Assembly: GCF_003627075.1 (NCBI RefSeq)
Contig: NZ_CP032630.1
Location: 248,001-312,000 of the forward strand
From: Protaetiibacter intestinalis
GTDB lineage: Bacteria > Actinomycetota > Actinomycetes > Actinomycetales > Microbacteriaceae
DNA: 64,000 nucleotides
Direction of reading: 5' to 3'
Shown here piece by piece: positions 32,339-41,260 of this stretch. Each line of letters starts with the position of its first letter. The first letter of the stretch is position 1. Both the position numbers and the translations under genes were made by a program. The notes beneath the pieces were generated by a model. It was not told where the DNA came from, did not search any database, and worked only from the letters and a program-made list of their open reading frames with translations.

Positions 32339-33682
32339 ATGACCTCGATCCCGACCCGCGGCCCGAACCGCCGGCGGATCCTCACCGCCACCGCAGGCAT
32401 CGCCGCTGCCACCCTCACGCTGGCAGCGTGCGCGCCGAGCGACGACGCCGCGCCCGCCTCCGCAGACGGCGACTTCTCCGGGCAGACGCTCAACGCCCTC
32501 CTCATCAGCTCGCACGAGGGGGCCGCCAACTGGCTCAAGGAGCACTTCGAGGAGGAGACCGGCGCGACCGTCAACCTCACGATCGTGCCCTACGACGAGA
32601 TCGGCTCGACGCTCGCGCTCGACCAGCAGTCCGGGGCGAACACGATCGACGTCGCCGCCCCCTGGTACGTGTCGCTCGGCGACCTCGCCGCGGGCGGCTC
32701 CATCCAGGACCTCACCGACTGGATCGACTCCACCCCGTCGCTCGAGACCGACGACTTCATCCCGTCGATCTACGACCCGTACACGCTGATCGACGGCAAG
32801 CGCTACGGGCTGCCGTTCGACGGCGACACCCACGTGCTCTTCTACAACAAGACCATCCTCGAGCGGAACGGCATCACCGAGCCGCCCACCACGTGGGAGG
32901 AGTACCTCGCCGACGTCAAGACGATCACGGCGAACGAGGGGGCCGACGGTGTCTACGGCGCCGCGATCTTCGGTCAGAAGTCGCCGCTCATCCTGGGGGC
33001 CGCGTTCGCGAACCGGCTCGCGGGCTACGGCGGTGAGTTCGTGGACGCCGACGGCAAGCCCACGATCAACTCGCCCGAGGCGGTCGCCGCCGCGCAGGCG
33101 CTCGTCGACGTCAACGACTACGCGTTCCCGACCCCGGCCGAGACGGACTTCGGGGTCGGCAACGGGGCCTGGTACGACGGCAAGGTCGGCTTCATCGAGA
33201 ACTGGACCGACCTCGGCGTCGGCTCGCAGACCAACCCCGACTCGACGGTCGCGGATCAGTGGGGCGTGACGACGCTGCCGGTCGGCGGCGACAACACCAC
33301 CTCGCGCGCATCCCTCGTCGCCGGCTTCACCTGGGTCATCGCGGCGAACACCGAGAAGACCGATCTCGCGAAGGCCTTCATCGAGTTCGCCACCTCGAGC
33401 GACGTCAACTCGCAGCTCCTGGTCGCCGACCCGCAGACCGGCATCGATCCCAACCGGAAGTCGTCGCTCGAGAGCGCGGCCTACGGCGAGAAGTACCCGG
33501 CGCTGCAGGAGGTCAACCGCGCGACGCTGTCCGGATCGCTCGCCTGGCCGACCGGCGAGAACGCGTCCCAGGCCGCCCAGATCCTCACCGACGAGCTCGC
33601 GAAGCTTCTCGCCGGCGAGGGCGGAACGGCTCAGGAGACGCTCGACCGGGTGCAGGCCGAGTGGGAGAAGATCCTTGGCTGA
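32339..33682 (+). CDS. CUT1-type solute-binding lipoprotein of an ABC importer
   Basis: 447 aa. The signal peptide begins with RRRIL (residues 11-15), which could be read as a twin-arginine motif, and ends in the lipobox LAAC with Cys31. The mature part is a family-1 extracellular solute-binding protein: YGLPFDGDTHVLFYNKTILERNGI, PPTTWEEYLADVKTI and the C-terminal repeats LAKAFIEFATS. Such proteins bind sugars or polyols. AGGAG lies at 32328-32332. The two permease genes overlap in tandem after it. The divergent partner operon encodes flavin monooxygenases, so the bound solute may be a sulfonated or sulfated sugar-like compound. Confidence 0.88.
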   Translation: MTSIPTRGPNRRRILTATAGIAAATLTLAACAPSDDAAPASADGDFSGQTLNALLISSHEGAANWLKEHFEEETGATVNLTIVPYDEIGSTLALDQQSGANTIDVAAPWYVSLGDLAAGGSIQDLTDWIDSTPSLETDDFIPSIYDPYTLIDGKRYGLPFDGDTHVLFYNKTILERNGITEPPTTWEEYLADVKTITANEGADGVYGAAIFGQKSPLILGAAFANRLAGYGGEFVDADGKPTINSPEAVAAAQALVDVNDYAFPTPAETDFGVGNGAWYDGKVGFIENWTDLGVGSQTNPDSTVADQWGVTTLPVGGDNTTSRASLVAGFTWVIAANTEKTDLAKAFIEFATSSDVNSQLLVADPQTGIDPNRKSSLESAAYGEKYPALQEVNRATLSGSLAWPTGENASQAAQILTDELAKLLAGEGGTAQETLDRVQAEWEKILG

Positions 33683-34592
33683 TGCCGCCCTGGTGCGCCC
33701 GCGCCGACCGTCCGGCCACCGCCGGCGGGAGGCGTGGGCGCACCGCCTCTTCGTGTCGCCGATCGTGCTCGCGATCGTCGTGCTCGGCGTCTACCCCCTG
33801 CTGTTCATCCTCGCGGCGGCATTCAGCGATTCGAGCCTCGGCAAGCCGTTCCGCGAGTGGGTGGGCACGAGCAACTTCGAGACGATCCTCGCCGACGCGG
33901 ATGTCGTCGCCTCGTTCTGGCGGACCGTCGCCTACGCGGTCGCGGTGTCATTCGTGAGCGTCGTGGCGGGGGTGCTGGTCGCCGTGGCACTCGAGCGGGC
34001 GACGCATGCGGGCTCGGTCGTGCGGACGGTGCTGCTGCTGCCCCTCATCACGCCCCCTGTCGTCGTCGGCACCCTCTGGAAGCTCGTGTTCAACCCGGGT
34101 GGTGGGCTGCTCGACACCCTGCTGCAGGGGACCGGCGCCGACGCCGCCTCCGTCGCCCCGCTGTCATCGACCGTGTGGGCGCTCCCCGCCATCGGCCTCG
34201 CCGATGTCTGGCAATGGACCCCGCTCGTGGCGCTGCTGGTCTACGCGGCGCTGCTCACGCAGGACCCTGCGGTGCGCGAGGCCGCTGCACTCGACGGAGC
34301 CCACGGGCTCCGACTGTTCGGGCACATCACCTGGCCCGCGATCGCCGCGACGGTCGCCGCGGTGTTCTTCATCCGGCTCGTGATCGCCCTCAAGGTGTTC
34401 GACCTCCCCTTCATCATGACCTCCGGGGGCCCGGGCCAGGCCTCGACCACGACCTCGTACCTGATCTACCAGGTCGCCCTCAAGGAGTTCGACATCGGTC
34501 GGGCCTCGGCGATCACACTCGTGTTCGCCGTCGTCGTCACCGCGGTCAGCCTCCCCGTCGCGGCCATCACGCGAAGGCTCGCCCATGACTGA
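33675..34592 (+). CDS. ABC importer permease, MalF-like
   Basis: 305 aa with six transmembrane helices. The EAA-loop motif reads REAAALDGAHGLRLFGHITWPAI (about residues 204-226) followed by a C-terminal helix and SGGPGQASTTTSYLIYQVALKEFDIG. TTG start at 33675 is chosen because GGGAG at 33663-33667 is spaced 7 nt and the overlap with the solute-binding gene is 8 nt; GTG at 33693 is an alternative. With the next gene it forms the membrane channel of a CUT1-type importer. No ATPase gene is in the cluster, so a shared ATPase of the MsiK type must be borrowed. Confidence 0.85.
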   Translation: MADAALVRPRRPSGHRRREAWAHRLFVSPIVLAIVVLGVYPLLFILAAAFSDSSLGKPFREWVGTSNFETILADADVVASFWRTVAYAVAVSFVSVVAGVLVAVALERATHAGSVVRTVLLLPLITPPVVVGTLWKLVFNPGGGLLDTLLQGTGADAASVAPLSSTVWALPAIGLADVWQWTPLVALLVYAALLTQDPAVREAAALDGAHGLRLFGHITWPAIAATVAAVFFIRLVIALKVFDLPFIMTSGGPGQASTTTSYLIYQVALKEFDIGRASAITLVFAVVVTAVSLPVAAITRRLAHD

Positions 34593-35406
34593 ACGCGTCC
34601 GGAGACGGAGCTCACCGCTCGCCCTGGCGGTGCTCGGCGTCGCCTTGTCGGCGACCGTCGTCCCCCTGCTCTACCTGTTCTCGGTCTCCTTGATGGGGCG
34701 CGGCGAGACGGTGTCGGGGGTGCTGTGGACGACCGACCCGCAGTGGGCCAACTGGGGAGACGTGCTCGGCTCGAACATCCCGCGCTCGATCCTCAATTCG
34801 CTCCTGGCGGCCCTCGGCGGGGCCGCGGTCACCCTGGTGCTGGCCCTTCCCGGCGCCTGGGCCGTCGCGCGCTATCGGACGGGGGGACGGACGCTGGGCG
34901 CGACGCTCATGAGCCCCTGGCTGCTGCCGCCGATCGTCGCGGTGGTTCCGCTGCTGACGCTCCTGCGCATCCTGCACCTCAACAACTCGCTCGTGGGGCT
35001 CACGCTCGTCTACGCGCTCGCCAACCTGCCGGTCGCCGTGTGGCTGCTCGAGGGTTTCGTGCGGCGACTGCCCTCCGAACTCGAAGAGGCCGCGCGGATC
35101 GACGGGGCGTCCGAGTTCCGCACCCTCGCCGCGGTGATCGCGCCGCTGCTCGCGCCGAGCCTCGTCGCGATCGGCATCATCGTCGCCATCCTGAACTACA
35201 ACGAGTTCCTGCTCGCCACCTTCCTCACCCAGAGCGCGGACACCCAGACCTTCCCGGTGGCCCTGTCGCTGTTCTACGGCGACCGCACGCCGCACTTCGG
35301 CAAGATCGCGGCGGCGGCGTTCATCGGCGTCATTCCGGTGTTCGCCTCAGCGGTGTTCTTCCAGCGGTGGCTGGTGGGCGGCCTCACCCAGGGCGCCGTG
35401 CGCTGA
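34585..35406 (+). CDS. ABC importer permease, MalG-like
   Basis: 273 aa, six transmembrane helices. EAA motif EEAARIDGASEFRTLAAVIAPLLAP (about residues 169-193), and the C-terminal ALSLFYGDRTPHFGKIAAAAFIGVIPVF shows the usual MalG-family end. It overlaps the upstream permease by 8 nt and is the last gene of the importer operon. Its stop is adjacent to the stop of the convergent glycosylase gene with no bases between, so termination signals must lie within coding sequence. Confidence 0.9.
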   Translation: MTERVRRRSSPLALAVLGVALSATVVPLLYLFSVSLMGRGETVSGVLWTTDPQWANWGDVLGSNIPRSILNSLLAALGGAAVTLVLALPGAWAVARYRTGGRTLGATLMSPWLLPPIVAVVPLLTLLRILHLNNSLVGLTLVYALANLPVAVWLLEGFVRRLPSELEEAARIDGASEFRTLAAVIAPLLAPSLVAIGIIVAILNYNEFLLATFLTQSADTQTFPVALSLFYGDRTPHFGKIAAAAFIGVIPVFASAVFFQRWLVGGLTQGAVR

Positions 35407-36378
35407 TCAGACCTGGTCGGTCGGGCACCAGTACAGCTTGCGGCCCCCGAGCTCGACCATCGCGATGCCGGTGCCGCACACGCGGCATGGTTCGCCCGTG
35501 CGGTGGTACACCCAGTGCCGGTCGTCGCGGGATGCCAGGGCGCGGGCGTACGCCTCCGGGTCGAGGTCGTCCATCGTGAGCATCTGCCCCGTCTCGACAC
35601 CGATGCGCAGCAGGTGCACCCAGTCGCGCCAGAGTCCGCGCACGACCTCCTCGGGCACCTCGCGGCCGGGGCGGAACGGGTCGAGCCGGGCGCGGAACAG
35701 CAGCTCGGCGCGGTACACGTTGCCGATGCCGGAGACGACCGACTGGTCCATCAGCAACAGGGCGATGGGGGTCGGCTTCTTCCGCACGACGGCCGTGAAG
35801 CGCTCCTCTCCCACCTCGACGTCGTCGACGAGCGGGTCGGGGCCGAGCTTCGCGATCGTGCGGTCGACCTCCTCGATCGTCTGCACCTCGCACGCGGTGG
35901 GGCCGCGCAGGTCGGCGCAGGCCGTCTCGGTGAGCAGCCGCACCCGCACGGCGCCGACGGGCTCCGGGGGCCAGGTCTCGAGCTCGGGTTCCAGCTTCTC
36001 GGACTCCGCCATCCGCAGCCGCGTGCGCCGCGGCGCCCCGATCGACCACGGCGAGTCCTCGTGGGCGCCCACCACCGTGCCTCGCTGGTTGGTCTGCCCC
36101 ATGCGCCCCTTCGCGGATGCCAGGGTGTCGTCGACCGTGATGTCGCCCGCGAAGTCCCACGCCCCGTACATGCCGAGGTGCACGCGCAGCCACAGCCCGT
36201 GGTCGAACTCGAGGAACATCTGCTTGCCGACGGCCTTCGCCTGCACGATCTCGTGCCCGTCGAGCTGGGCGGCCCCCGCCGCGAACCGCCCCTGCGGCGA
36301 GCTCACCGCGACGGGCGCACCCTCGAAGTTCGCGGCGAACTGCCGCGCGATCCGGTGGACGGAGTGACCCTCGGGCAT
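35407..36378 (-). CDS. Fpg/Nei-family DNA glycosylase
   Basis: 323 aa beginning MPEGHSVHRIARQFAANF, with catalytic Pro2 and Glu3 after Met removal as in Nei/Fpg enzymes that excise oxidised bases and cut the abasic site. A helix-two-turn-helix region follows with QSVVSGIGNVYRAELLFRARLDP (about residues 183-205). The C-terminal zinc finger reads CRVCGTG...YWCPTD: the fourth Cys expected at CPxC is Asp here, so zinc binding would be CCC-D or lost. It begins 3 nt after the rpiB stop in the same operon. Other motifs are intact and the gene looks functional. Confidence 0.88.
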   Translation of the reverse strand: MPEGHSVHRIARQFAANFEGAPVAVSSPQGRFAAGAAQLDGHEIVQAKAVGKQMFLEFDHGLWLRVHLGMYGAWDFAGDITVDDTLASAKGRMGQTNQRGTVVGAHEDSPWSIGAPRRTRLRMAESEKLEPELETWPPEPVGAVRVRLLTETACADLRGPTACEVQTIEEVDRTIAKLGPDPLVDDVEVGEERFTAVVRKKPTPIALLLMDQSVVSGIGNVYRAELLFRARLDPFRPGREVPEEVVRGLWRDWVHLLRIGVETGQMLTMDDLDPEAYARALASRDDRHWVYHRTGEPCRVCGTGIAMVELGGRKLYWCPTDQV

Positions 36379-36381
36379 CGG

Positions 36382-36867
36382 CTACTCGATCGGGTGGCCG
36401 ACGATGCGCCCCGTGGTCTCGTACTCGGCGAGCTGGGCGATGCGCCGCGCGTGGCGCTCCTCGCCGGAGAACGGGGTGGCGATGAACAGGTCGATGAAGG
36501 CGATCGCCTCCTCCACCGTGTGCTGACGGGCGCCGATCGAGATGACGTTGGCGTCGTTGTGCTCGCGGGCGAGCTCGGCGGTCGAGGCGTTCCAGACGAG
36601 CGCGGCGCGCACGCCCTCCACCTTGTTGGCGGCGATCTGCTCGCCGTTGCCCGAGCCGCCGAAGACGACGCCGAGCGCCTCGACGCCCGAGCGCTGGTCG
36701 CGCACGACGGCGCGGGCCGCGTTGATGCAGAACGAGGGGTAGTCGTCGAGGGCGTCGTACTCGACCGGCCCGTGGTCGATCACCTCGTGGCCGGCGTCGG
36801 CCAGGTGCTGCTGGAGGGTCTGGCTGAACTCGAGGCCCGCATGGTCTGTCGCGATGTGGATACGCAC
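36382..36867 (-). CDS. rpiB: Ribose-5-phosphate isomerase B
   Basis: 161 aa. MRIHIATDHAGLEFSQTLQQHLADAGHEV is the RpiB N terminus, and GVVFGGSGNGEQIAANKVEGVRAAL is the mycobacterial-type active site in which Glu replaces the catalytic Cys of E. coli RpiB. It converts ribose 5-phosphate and ribulose 5-phosphate in the pentose phosphate pathway. GTG start 6 nt after TAGACT (36879-36874), so probably leaderless, and it is first in an operon with the Nei-type glycosylase. Confidence 0.93.
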   Translation of the reverse strand: MRIHIATDHAGLEFSQTLQQHLADAGHEVIDHGPVEYDALDDYPSFCINAARAVVRDQRSGVEALGVVFGGSGNGEQIAANKVEGVRAALVWNASTAELAREHNDANVISIGARQHTVEEAIAFIDLFIATPFSGEERHARRIAQLAEYETTGRIVGHPIE

Positions 36868-36873
36868 CCGATG

Positions 36874-36879
36874 AGTCTA
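36874..36879 (-). promoter_or_regulatory. -10 box TAGACT of rpiB, leaderless
   Basis: TAGACT on the minus strand, 6 nt before GTG 36867. Confidence 0.5.
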
Positions 36880-36966
36880 GGAGCCGTATCCGACTCGCCC
36901 GACCCCCTAGCCTCCGTCGGCGGCGAGGAGCAGAATCGGGAGGAAGACAACGGCGAGGTGATCACG

Positions 36967-37638
36967 ATGAGCCAGCGCACCCCCTTCATCCCGGATGTCA
37001 TGCCCCATCTCTCGGCGGGCAGGCACCGCACTCCGCGCCGCGGCGCGTGCTTCATGGAGTTCGCCTCCTACCTGGCGGGCGAACGCTGGAGCGACCACCC
37101 CGCCTGCACCGACCGCACCCTCGCCTCGCTCGCGCGCGGGGTCAACGACCTCGTGGCCGACGGCCGCCGGGACGAGCTCGTGCTGCTCATCCCCCGCGTC
37201 GTGGGCCTCCGCGGCGCCGAGCACCTCGGACTCGTGGTGGCGCTGCGCGCCGCGACCGTGGCGCTGCCGATCGCGAGCATGGAGCGCCAGCGCGTGCTCG
37301 CCGCGGGCGTCATCTCGCTGTGCGCCCTGCTCGAGACGAAGCAGGTGCCGTCGCATGCCCTCCGCGAGGAGGCGCACCGCGTGCTCGACGAGGTGCCGGA
37401 TGCCGCCCGCTGGGCGCGCACGCACGTCACCGCGATCTCGCCCCGGTACCCGCACCTCGACACCATCAGCTGCGAGCTCGTCGTCGCGACGGCCGTCGTC
37501 GGTGCCGCCCGCGCCTGCGTGCCCGACCCGGACGCCCACCTCATCCGCATGCTCTCCCTCGCCGTCGACGACGTCGAGGCGCTCGTGCGTCCGGGTGCCC
37601 CGGCCCGGGAGCCGCTGCCGCAGCCGGCACTCCTCTGA
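36967..37638 (+). CDS. Conserved actinobacterial protein of unknown function
   Basis: 223 aa, not recognised as a named family. Notable features are MPHLSAGRHRTPRRGACFMEFASYLAGERWSDHPAC (about residues 11-46), with Cys, His and Glu placed like metal or thiol ligands, and a mostly helical rest. GAGGTGAT gives a ribosome binding site 4-6 nt upstream of the ATG; a promoter TAGCCT lies at 36908-36913, so the mRNA has a short leader. It is divergent from rpiB and followed by pepN, whose own promoter TAGGCT lies just after its stop. The function cannot be told. Confidence 0.75.
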   Translation: MSQRTPFIPDVMPHLSAGRHRTPRRGACFMEFASYLAGERWSDHPACTDRTLASLARGVNDLVADGRRDELVLLIPRVVGLRGAEHLGLVVALRAATVALPIASMERQRVLAAGVISLCALLETKQVPSHALREEAHRVLDEVPDAARWARTHVTAISPRYPHLDTISCELVVATAVVGAARACVPDPDAHLIRMLSLAVDDVEALVRPGAPAREPLPQPALL

Positions 37639-37703
37639 CCCGCGCGCCGAGCGCCTAGGCTGGCAGGCGGACACGATCCACCTGAGCCTGAAGGAGCGCA
37701 CGC

Positions 37704-40262
37704 GTGCCTGGAGAGAACCTCACCCGCATCGAAGCCCAGGAGCGCAAGGCGCTCGTCGAGGTCGAGAGCTACGACGTCGAGCTCGACCTGACGACGGGCC
37801 CCACCACGTTCCGCTCCACGACCACGGTGCGCTTCACCGCGACCCCGGGAGCCTCGACATTCATCGACGCCATCACGGCCGAGGTGCACTCGGTCGTGCT
37901 CAACGGCTCCGAGCTCGGCGCGGGCGTCGCCGACGGCACCCGGATCGCGCTCGACGGGCTCGCGCCCGCCAACGAGCTCGTCGTGGTCGCCGACTTCGCC
38001 TACACCAACACGGGCGAGGGCCTGCACCGCTTCGTCGACCCGGTCGACGGCGAGGTGTACCTGTACTCGCAGTTCGAGGTGCCCGACAGCCGCCGCGTCT
38101 ACGCGGTGTTCGAGCAGCCCGACCTGAAGGCCACCTTCCGCTTCACCGTCACGGCGCCCGAGGCCTGGCAGGTGGTCTCGAACTCCCCCACCCCCGAGCC
38201 GGAGCGCCTCGGCGACGGCAGCGCGGTCTGGCACTTCGAGCCCACCCCGCGCATCTCCAGCTACATCACGGCGCTCGTCGCGGGCCCCTACGAGGTGGTG
38301 CGCTCCGAGCTCACGAGCTCGGATGGCCGCACCGTCCCGCTCGGCGTCTTCGCCCGCAAGTCGCTGTTCGGCTACCTCGACGCCGACTACATCTTCGACA
38401 TCACCCGCAAGGGCTTCGCCTACTTCGAGGAGAAGTTCGGCTACCCCTACCCCTTCGCCAAGTACGACCAGCTCTTCGTGCCCGAGTTCAACGCCGGCGC
38501 CATGGAGAACGCGGGCGCCGTGACCTTCACCGAGACCTACGTCTTCCGCTCGAAGGTGACGGATGCCATCAAGGAGCGCCGCGTCGTCACGATCCTGCAC
38601 GAGCTCGCCCACATGTGGTTCGGCGACCTCGTGACCATGAAGTGGTGGAACGACCTGTGGCTCAACGAGTCGTTCGCCGAGTGGGCCTCCACGATCGCGA
38701 CCGCCGAGGCCACCGAGTGGACGGAGGCGTGGGCCACCTTCCAGGCGATGGAGAAGAGCTGGGCCTACCGCCAGGACCAGCTGCCGAGCACCCACCCGGT
38801 CGTCGCCGACATCCGCGACCTCGAGGACGTGCAGGTCAACTTCGACGGCATCACCTATGCCAAGGGCGGCTCGGTGCTCAAGCAGCTCGCCGCCTGGGTC
38901 GGCATCGACGCGTTCTTCGCCGGCGTCGGCGCGTACTTCCGCGCGCACGCCTACGGCAACACCGAGCTCGCCGACCTGCTGCGCGAGCTGGAGGCGGCCT
39001 CCGGCCGCGACCTCTCCACCTTCTCGGCGCAGTGGCTCGAGACCTCGGGCGTCAACACCCTGAAGCCCGAGATCGAGACGGATGCCGCGGGCGTCGTCAC
39101 CGGGTTCCGGGTGCGTCAGACCGCCCACCCCGACTATCCGACGCTGCGCCAGCACCGCATCGCGATCGGCTTCTACTCCTTCGCCTCCGAGGCGGCGGAT
39201 GCGCCGCTCGTGCGCGTGCACCGGCACGAGTTCGACCTCGCCGCGAGCGAGTGGAACGACGTGCCCGAGCTCGTGGGCCTGCCGAAGCCCGACCTGGTGC
39301 TGCTCAACGACGATGACCTCGCCTACGCGAAGATCCGCCTCGACGAGGACTCGTTCCGCGTCGCCGTCGCGCACCTCGCCCGCATCGAGGATCCGCTCGC
39401 GCGCGCGCTCGTCTGGGGCTCGGCCTGGGATGCCACGCGCGACGCCGAGATCGCCGGCCGCGACTACGTGAAGCTCGTGCTCGGCAACATCGGCCCCGAG
39501 ACCGAGTCGACCACGATGCGCCTCTCGCTCACGCAGCTCACCCAGACCGCGCGCAGCTACGTCGACCCCGCCACCCGCGAGGAGACGATCCGCGCCGTCG
39601 GCGACGGTCTCTGGGCGCTCGCGCAGGGCGCCGAACCCGGGTCGGATGCGCAGTTCCAGTTCGTGAAGTTCTTCGCGAACGTCGCCTCCACCCCCGAGCA
39701 CGCCGCCGCCCTGGCGGGCCTCCGCGACGGCTCGGTCGCGCTCGACGGGCTCGAGATCGACACCGACCTCGACTGGGAGCTGCTCGAGGGCCTCGTGCTG
39801 CTCGGCGAGGCGGGCGAGCTCGAGATCGCCGCCGCGCTCGAGCAGGACGACACCGCGAACGGTCAGCAGTCGGCCGCCCGCGCCCGCGCCACGATCCCCA
39901 CCGTCGAGGCGAAGGAGGCCGCGCTCATCGCCGCCCTCACCGACGCCGCCCTCCCGAACGTCGTGCTGCGCAACATGGCCCTCGGCTACACGCACGTCAA
40001 CGACCCGGCCGTGCTCGCGGGCCTCACGACGCTCTACTTCGACTCGCTCACGCGCGTCTGGGAGGAGCGCAACTTCGCGATCGCGCAGTACCTCGTGCAG
40101 GGCTTCTACCCCGCGCCGCTCGCCTCGCGCGAGCTCGTCGAGGCCTCGAACGCGTGGCTCGCGGGCAACCCCGAGGTGCCGGCGCTGCGGCGCATGGTGG
40201 TCGAGGGAGTGGCCGGAGTGGAGCGCGCGCTCGCGGCCCAGGAGCGCGACCGGCAGGGCTGA
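37704..40262 (+). CDS. pepN: Aminopeptidase N (M1 zinc metallopeptidase)
   Basis: 852 aa. The M1 exopeptidase motif GAMENAGAVTFTE (about residues 265-277) and the zinc motif HELAHMWFGDLVTMKWWNDLWLNESFAEW (about 299-327, two His and the distal Glu as ligands) are intact. The C-terminal ERAP1-like helical domain follows. It removes N-terminal residues from peptides in the cytoplasm. GTG start with AAGGAG 8 nt upstream. A hairpin follows the stop at once. The length is normal for actinobacterial PepN. Confidence 0.95.
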   Translation: MPGENLTRIEAQERKALVEVESYDVELDLTTGPTTFRSTTTVRFTATPGASTFIDAITAEVHSVVLNGSELGAGVADGTRIALDGLAPANELVVVADFAYTNTGEGLHRFVDPVDGEVYLYSQFEVPDSRRVYAVFEQPDLKATFRFTVTAPEAWQVVSNSPTPEPERLGDGSAVWHFEPTPRISSYITALVAGPYEVVRSELTSSDGRTVPLGVFARKSLFGYLDADYIFDITRKGFAYFEEKFGYPYPFAKYDQLFVPEFNAGAMENAGAVTFTETYVFRSKVTDAIKERRVVTILHELAHMWFGDLVTMKWWNDLWLNESFAEWASTIATAEATEWTEAWATFQAMEKSWAYRQDQLPSTHPVVADIRDLEDVQVNFDGITYAKGGSVLKQLAAWVGIDAFFAGVGAYFRAHAYGNTELADLLRELEAASGRDLSTFSAQWLETSGVNTLKPEIETDAAGVVTGFRVRQTAHPDYPTLRQHRIAIGFYSFASEAADAPLVRVHRHEFDLAASEWNDVPELVGLPKPDLVLLNDDDLAYAKIRLDEDSFRVAVAHLARIEDPLARALVWGSAWDATRDAEIAGRDYVKLVLGNIGPETESTTMRLSLTQLTQTARSYVDPATREETIRAVGDGLWALAQGAEPGSDAQFQFVKFFANVASTPEHAAALAGLRDGSVALDGLEIDTDLDWELLEGLVLLGEAGELEIAAALEQDDTANGQQSAARARATIPTVEAKEAALIAALTDAALPNVVLRNMALGYTHVNDPAVLAGLTTLYFDSLTRVWEERNFAIAQYLVQGFYPAPLASRELVEASNAWLAGNPEVPALRRMVVEGVAGVERALAAQERDRQG

Positions 40263-40276
40263 CCCCCGCTCGGGGG
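40263..40276. terminator. CCCCC-GCTC-GGGGG hairpin after pepN
   Basis: It begins directly after the pepN stop. The stem is 5 bp, no T-run. A closely similar dyad (262-283) precedes the other DUF2510 gene, so it may be part of the next gene's regulation rather than, or as well as, a terminator. Confidence 0.45.
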
Positions 40277-40387
40277 CAGGCAGAATCGACTACCACTCGA
40301 CTACGTTCAGGCATGACACGAACCCGGTGTCTGCGCGGGGCCGAGCGGTTCCGCTTCCCACGATAAACAAACCCGAAGAAGACCACC

Positions 40388-41260
40388 GTGACCGACACCC
40401 AGGTCCGGGCAGGTTGGTATCCCGACCCATTGGGCGCGCCTCAACTCCGATGGTGGGACGGCCGAGCCTGGACGAGCGACACGTCCACCGCACGACAGCC
40501 GGCGCGCCCTGCTGCCGCGCCGTCGGCGGACTTCGCCGAGCCCGCGCGCGACACGCGTGCGCCGCGCCACCGCGCGGAGTCGGCCGGAGAGGGTGCTGCG
40601 GCGCGGACCGGCGCCACGTTCGAGGAGACGCCGATGGCGCTCCCCGCGGGCACCTCCGACCTGCCCGAGCTCGGCTGGGCGGGTGCCGCGCTCACCCTGC
40701 ACTCGGTGCAGTCGACGCGGCTCCCCATGCTCATCGAGCTGGGGGTCTCCGGGCATCCCACGATCCGCATCGACGCCCGGCACCAGGCGTACGACTGGCT
40801 GCTCGAGCTCGAGCGCTTCCCCGAGCACCCGGTCGGCGTGGTCGTGTCGGTCGAGCTCGTGGGCGAGGGCACCCCGGCACCGTTCGAGCTGCCCGGCAAG
40901 AGCCTCGACGAGCTGCTGTGGAAGGTGGGCCGCGCCGGGTTCCCCGAGCGTCTCGCGCCCTGGCTCGAGCCGGGCGACGCCTACCACCTCATCCGCTGGC
41001 CCAACTGGACCACCCTCAAGCCCGATACCGACCACCTGCGCCAGACCGCGATGCTCGCCAACTCCCTGCTCACGATCGAGCAGCTCGCGGGCCTCTCCGG
41101 CCGCGGGGTCGAGACCACCCGCACCCTCGTCAACGCGCTCAGCCTCATGGGCGTGCTCGGCACGGTGCCCGCCGCATCCCTCGTCCGCCACGCGGTCCCC
41201 CAGGAGCTCCCGGAGAGCAGCCTCTTCCAGCGGCTGCGCAAACGGTTCCGGATGCAGTGA
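40388..41260 (+). CDS. DUF2510 protein with a helix-turn-helix-like C terminus, partner of GTPase module
   Basis: 290 aa. The DUF2510 module AGWYPDPLGAPQLRWWDGRAWT is at residues 8-29. A low-complexity stretch to about residue 80 follows, then a compact beta/alpha domain (about 90-210). The C-terminal segment LLTIEQLAGLSGRGVETTRTLVNALSLMGVLG (about 223-254) looks like a DUF742-type or winged helix-turn-helix. GTG start. The stop overlaps the GTPase ATG by one base, and the GTPase stop overlaps the roadblock ATG, so the three proteins are made together. It may be the effector or localisation partner of the GTPase; no direct function is shown. Confidence 0.75.
   Translation: MTDTQVRAGWYPDPLGAPQLRWWDGRAWTSDTSTARQPARPAAAPSADFAEPARDTRAPRHRAESAGEGAAARTGATFEETPMALPAGTSDLPELGWAGAALTLHSVQSTRLPMLIELGVSGHPTIRIDARHQAYDWLLELERFPEHPVGVVVSVELVGEGTPAPFELPGKSLDELLWKVGRAGFPERLAPWLEPGDAYHLIRWPNWTTLKPDTDHLRQTAMLANSLLTIEQLAGLSGRGVETTRTLVNALSLMGVLGTVPAASLVRHAVPQELPESSLFQRLRKRFRMQ

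Noticed and set aside
32339..35406. A missing ATPase gene hidden in the importer cluster
   Set aside because: I searched for Walker A and signature motifs on both strands of 26-36 kb and found none; CUT1 importers in actinobacteria commonly share one ATPase.
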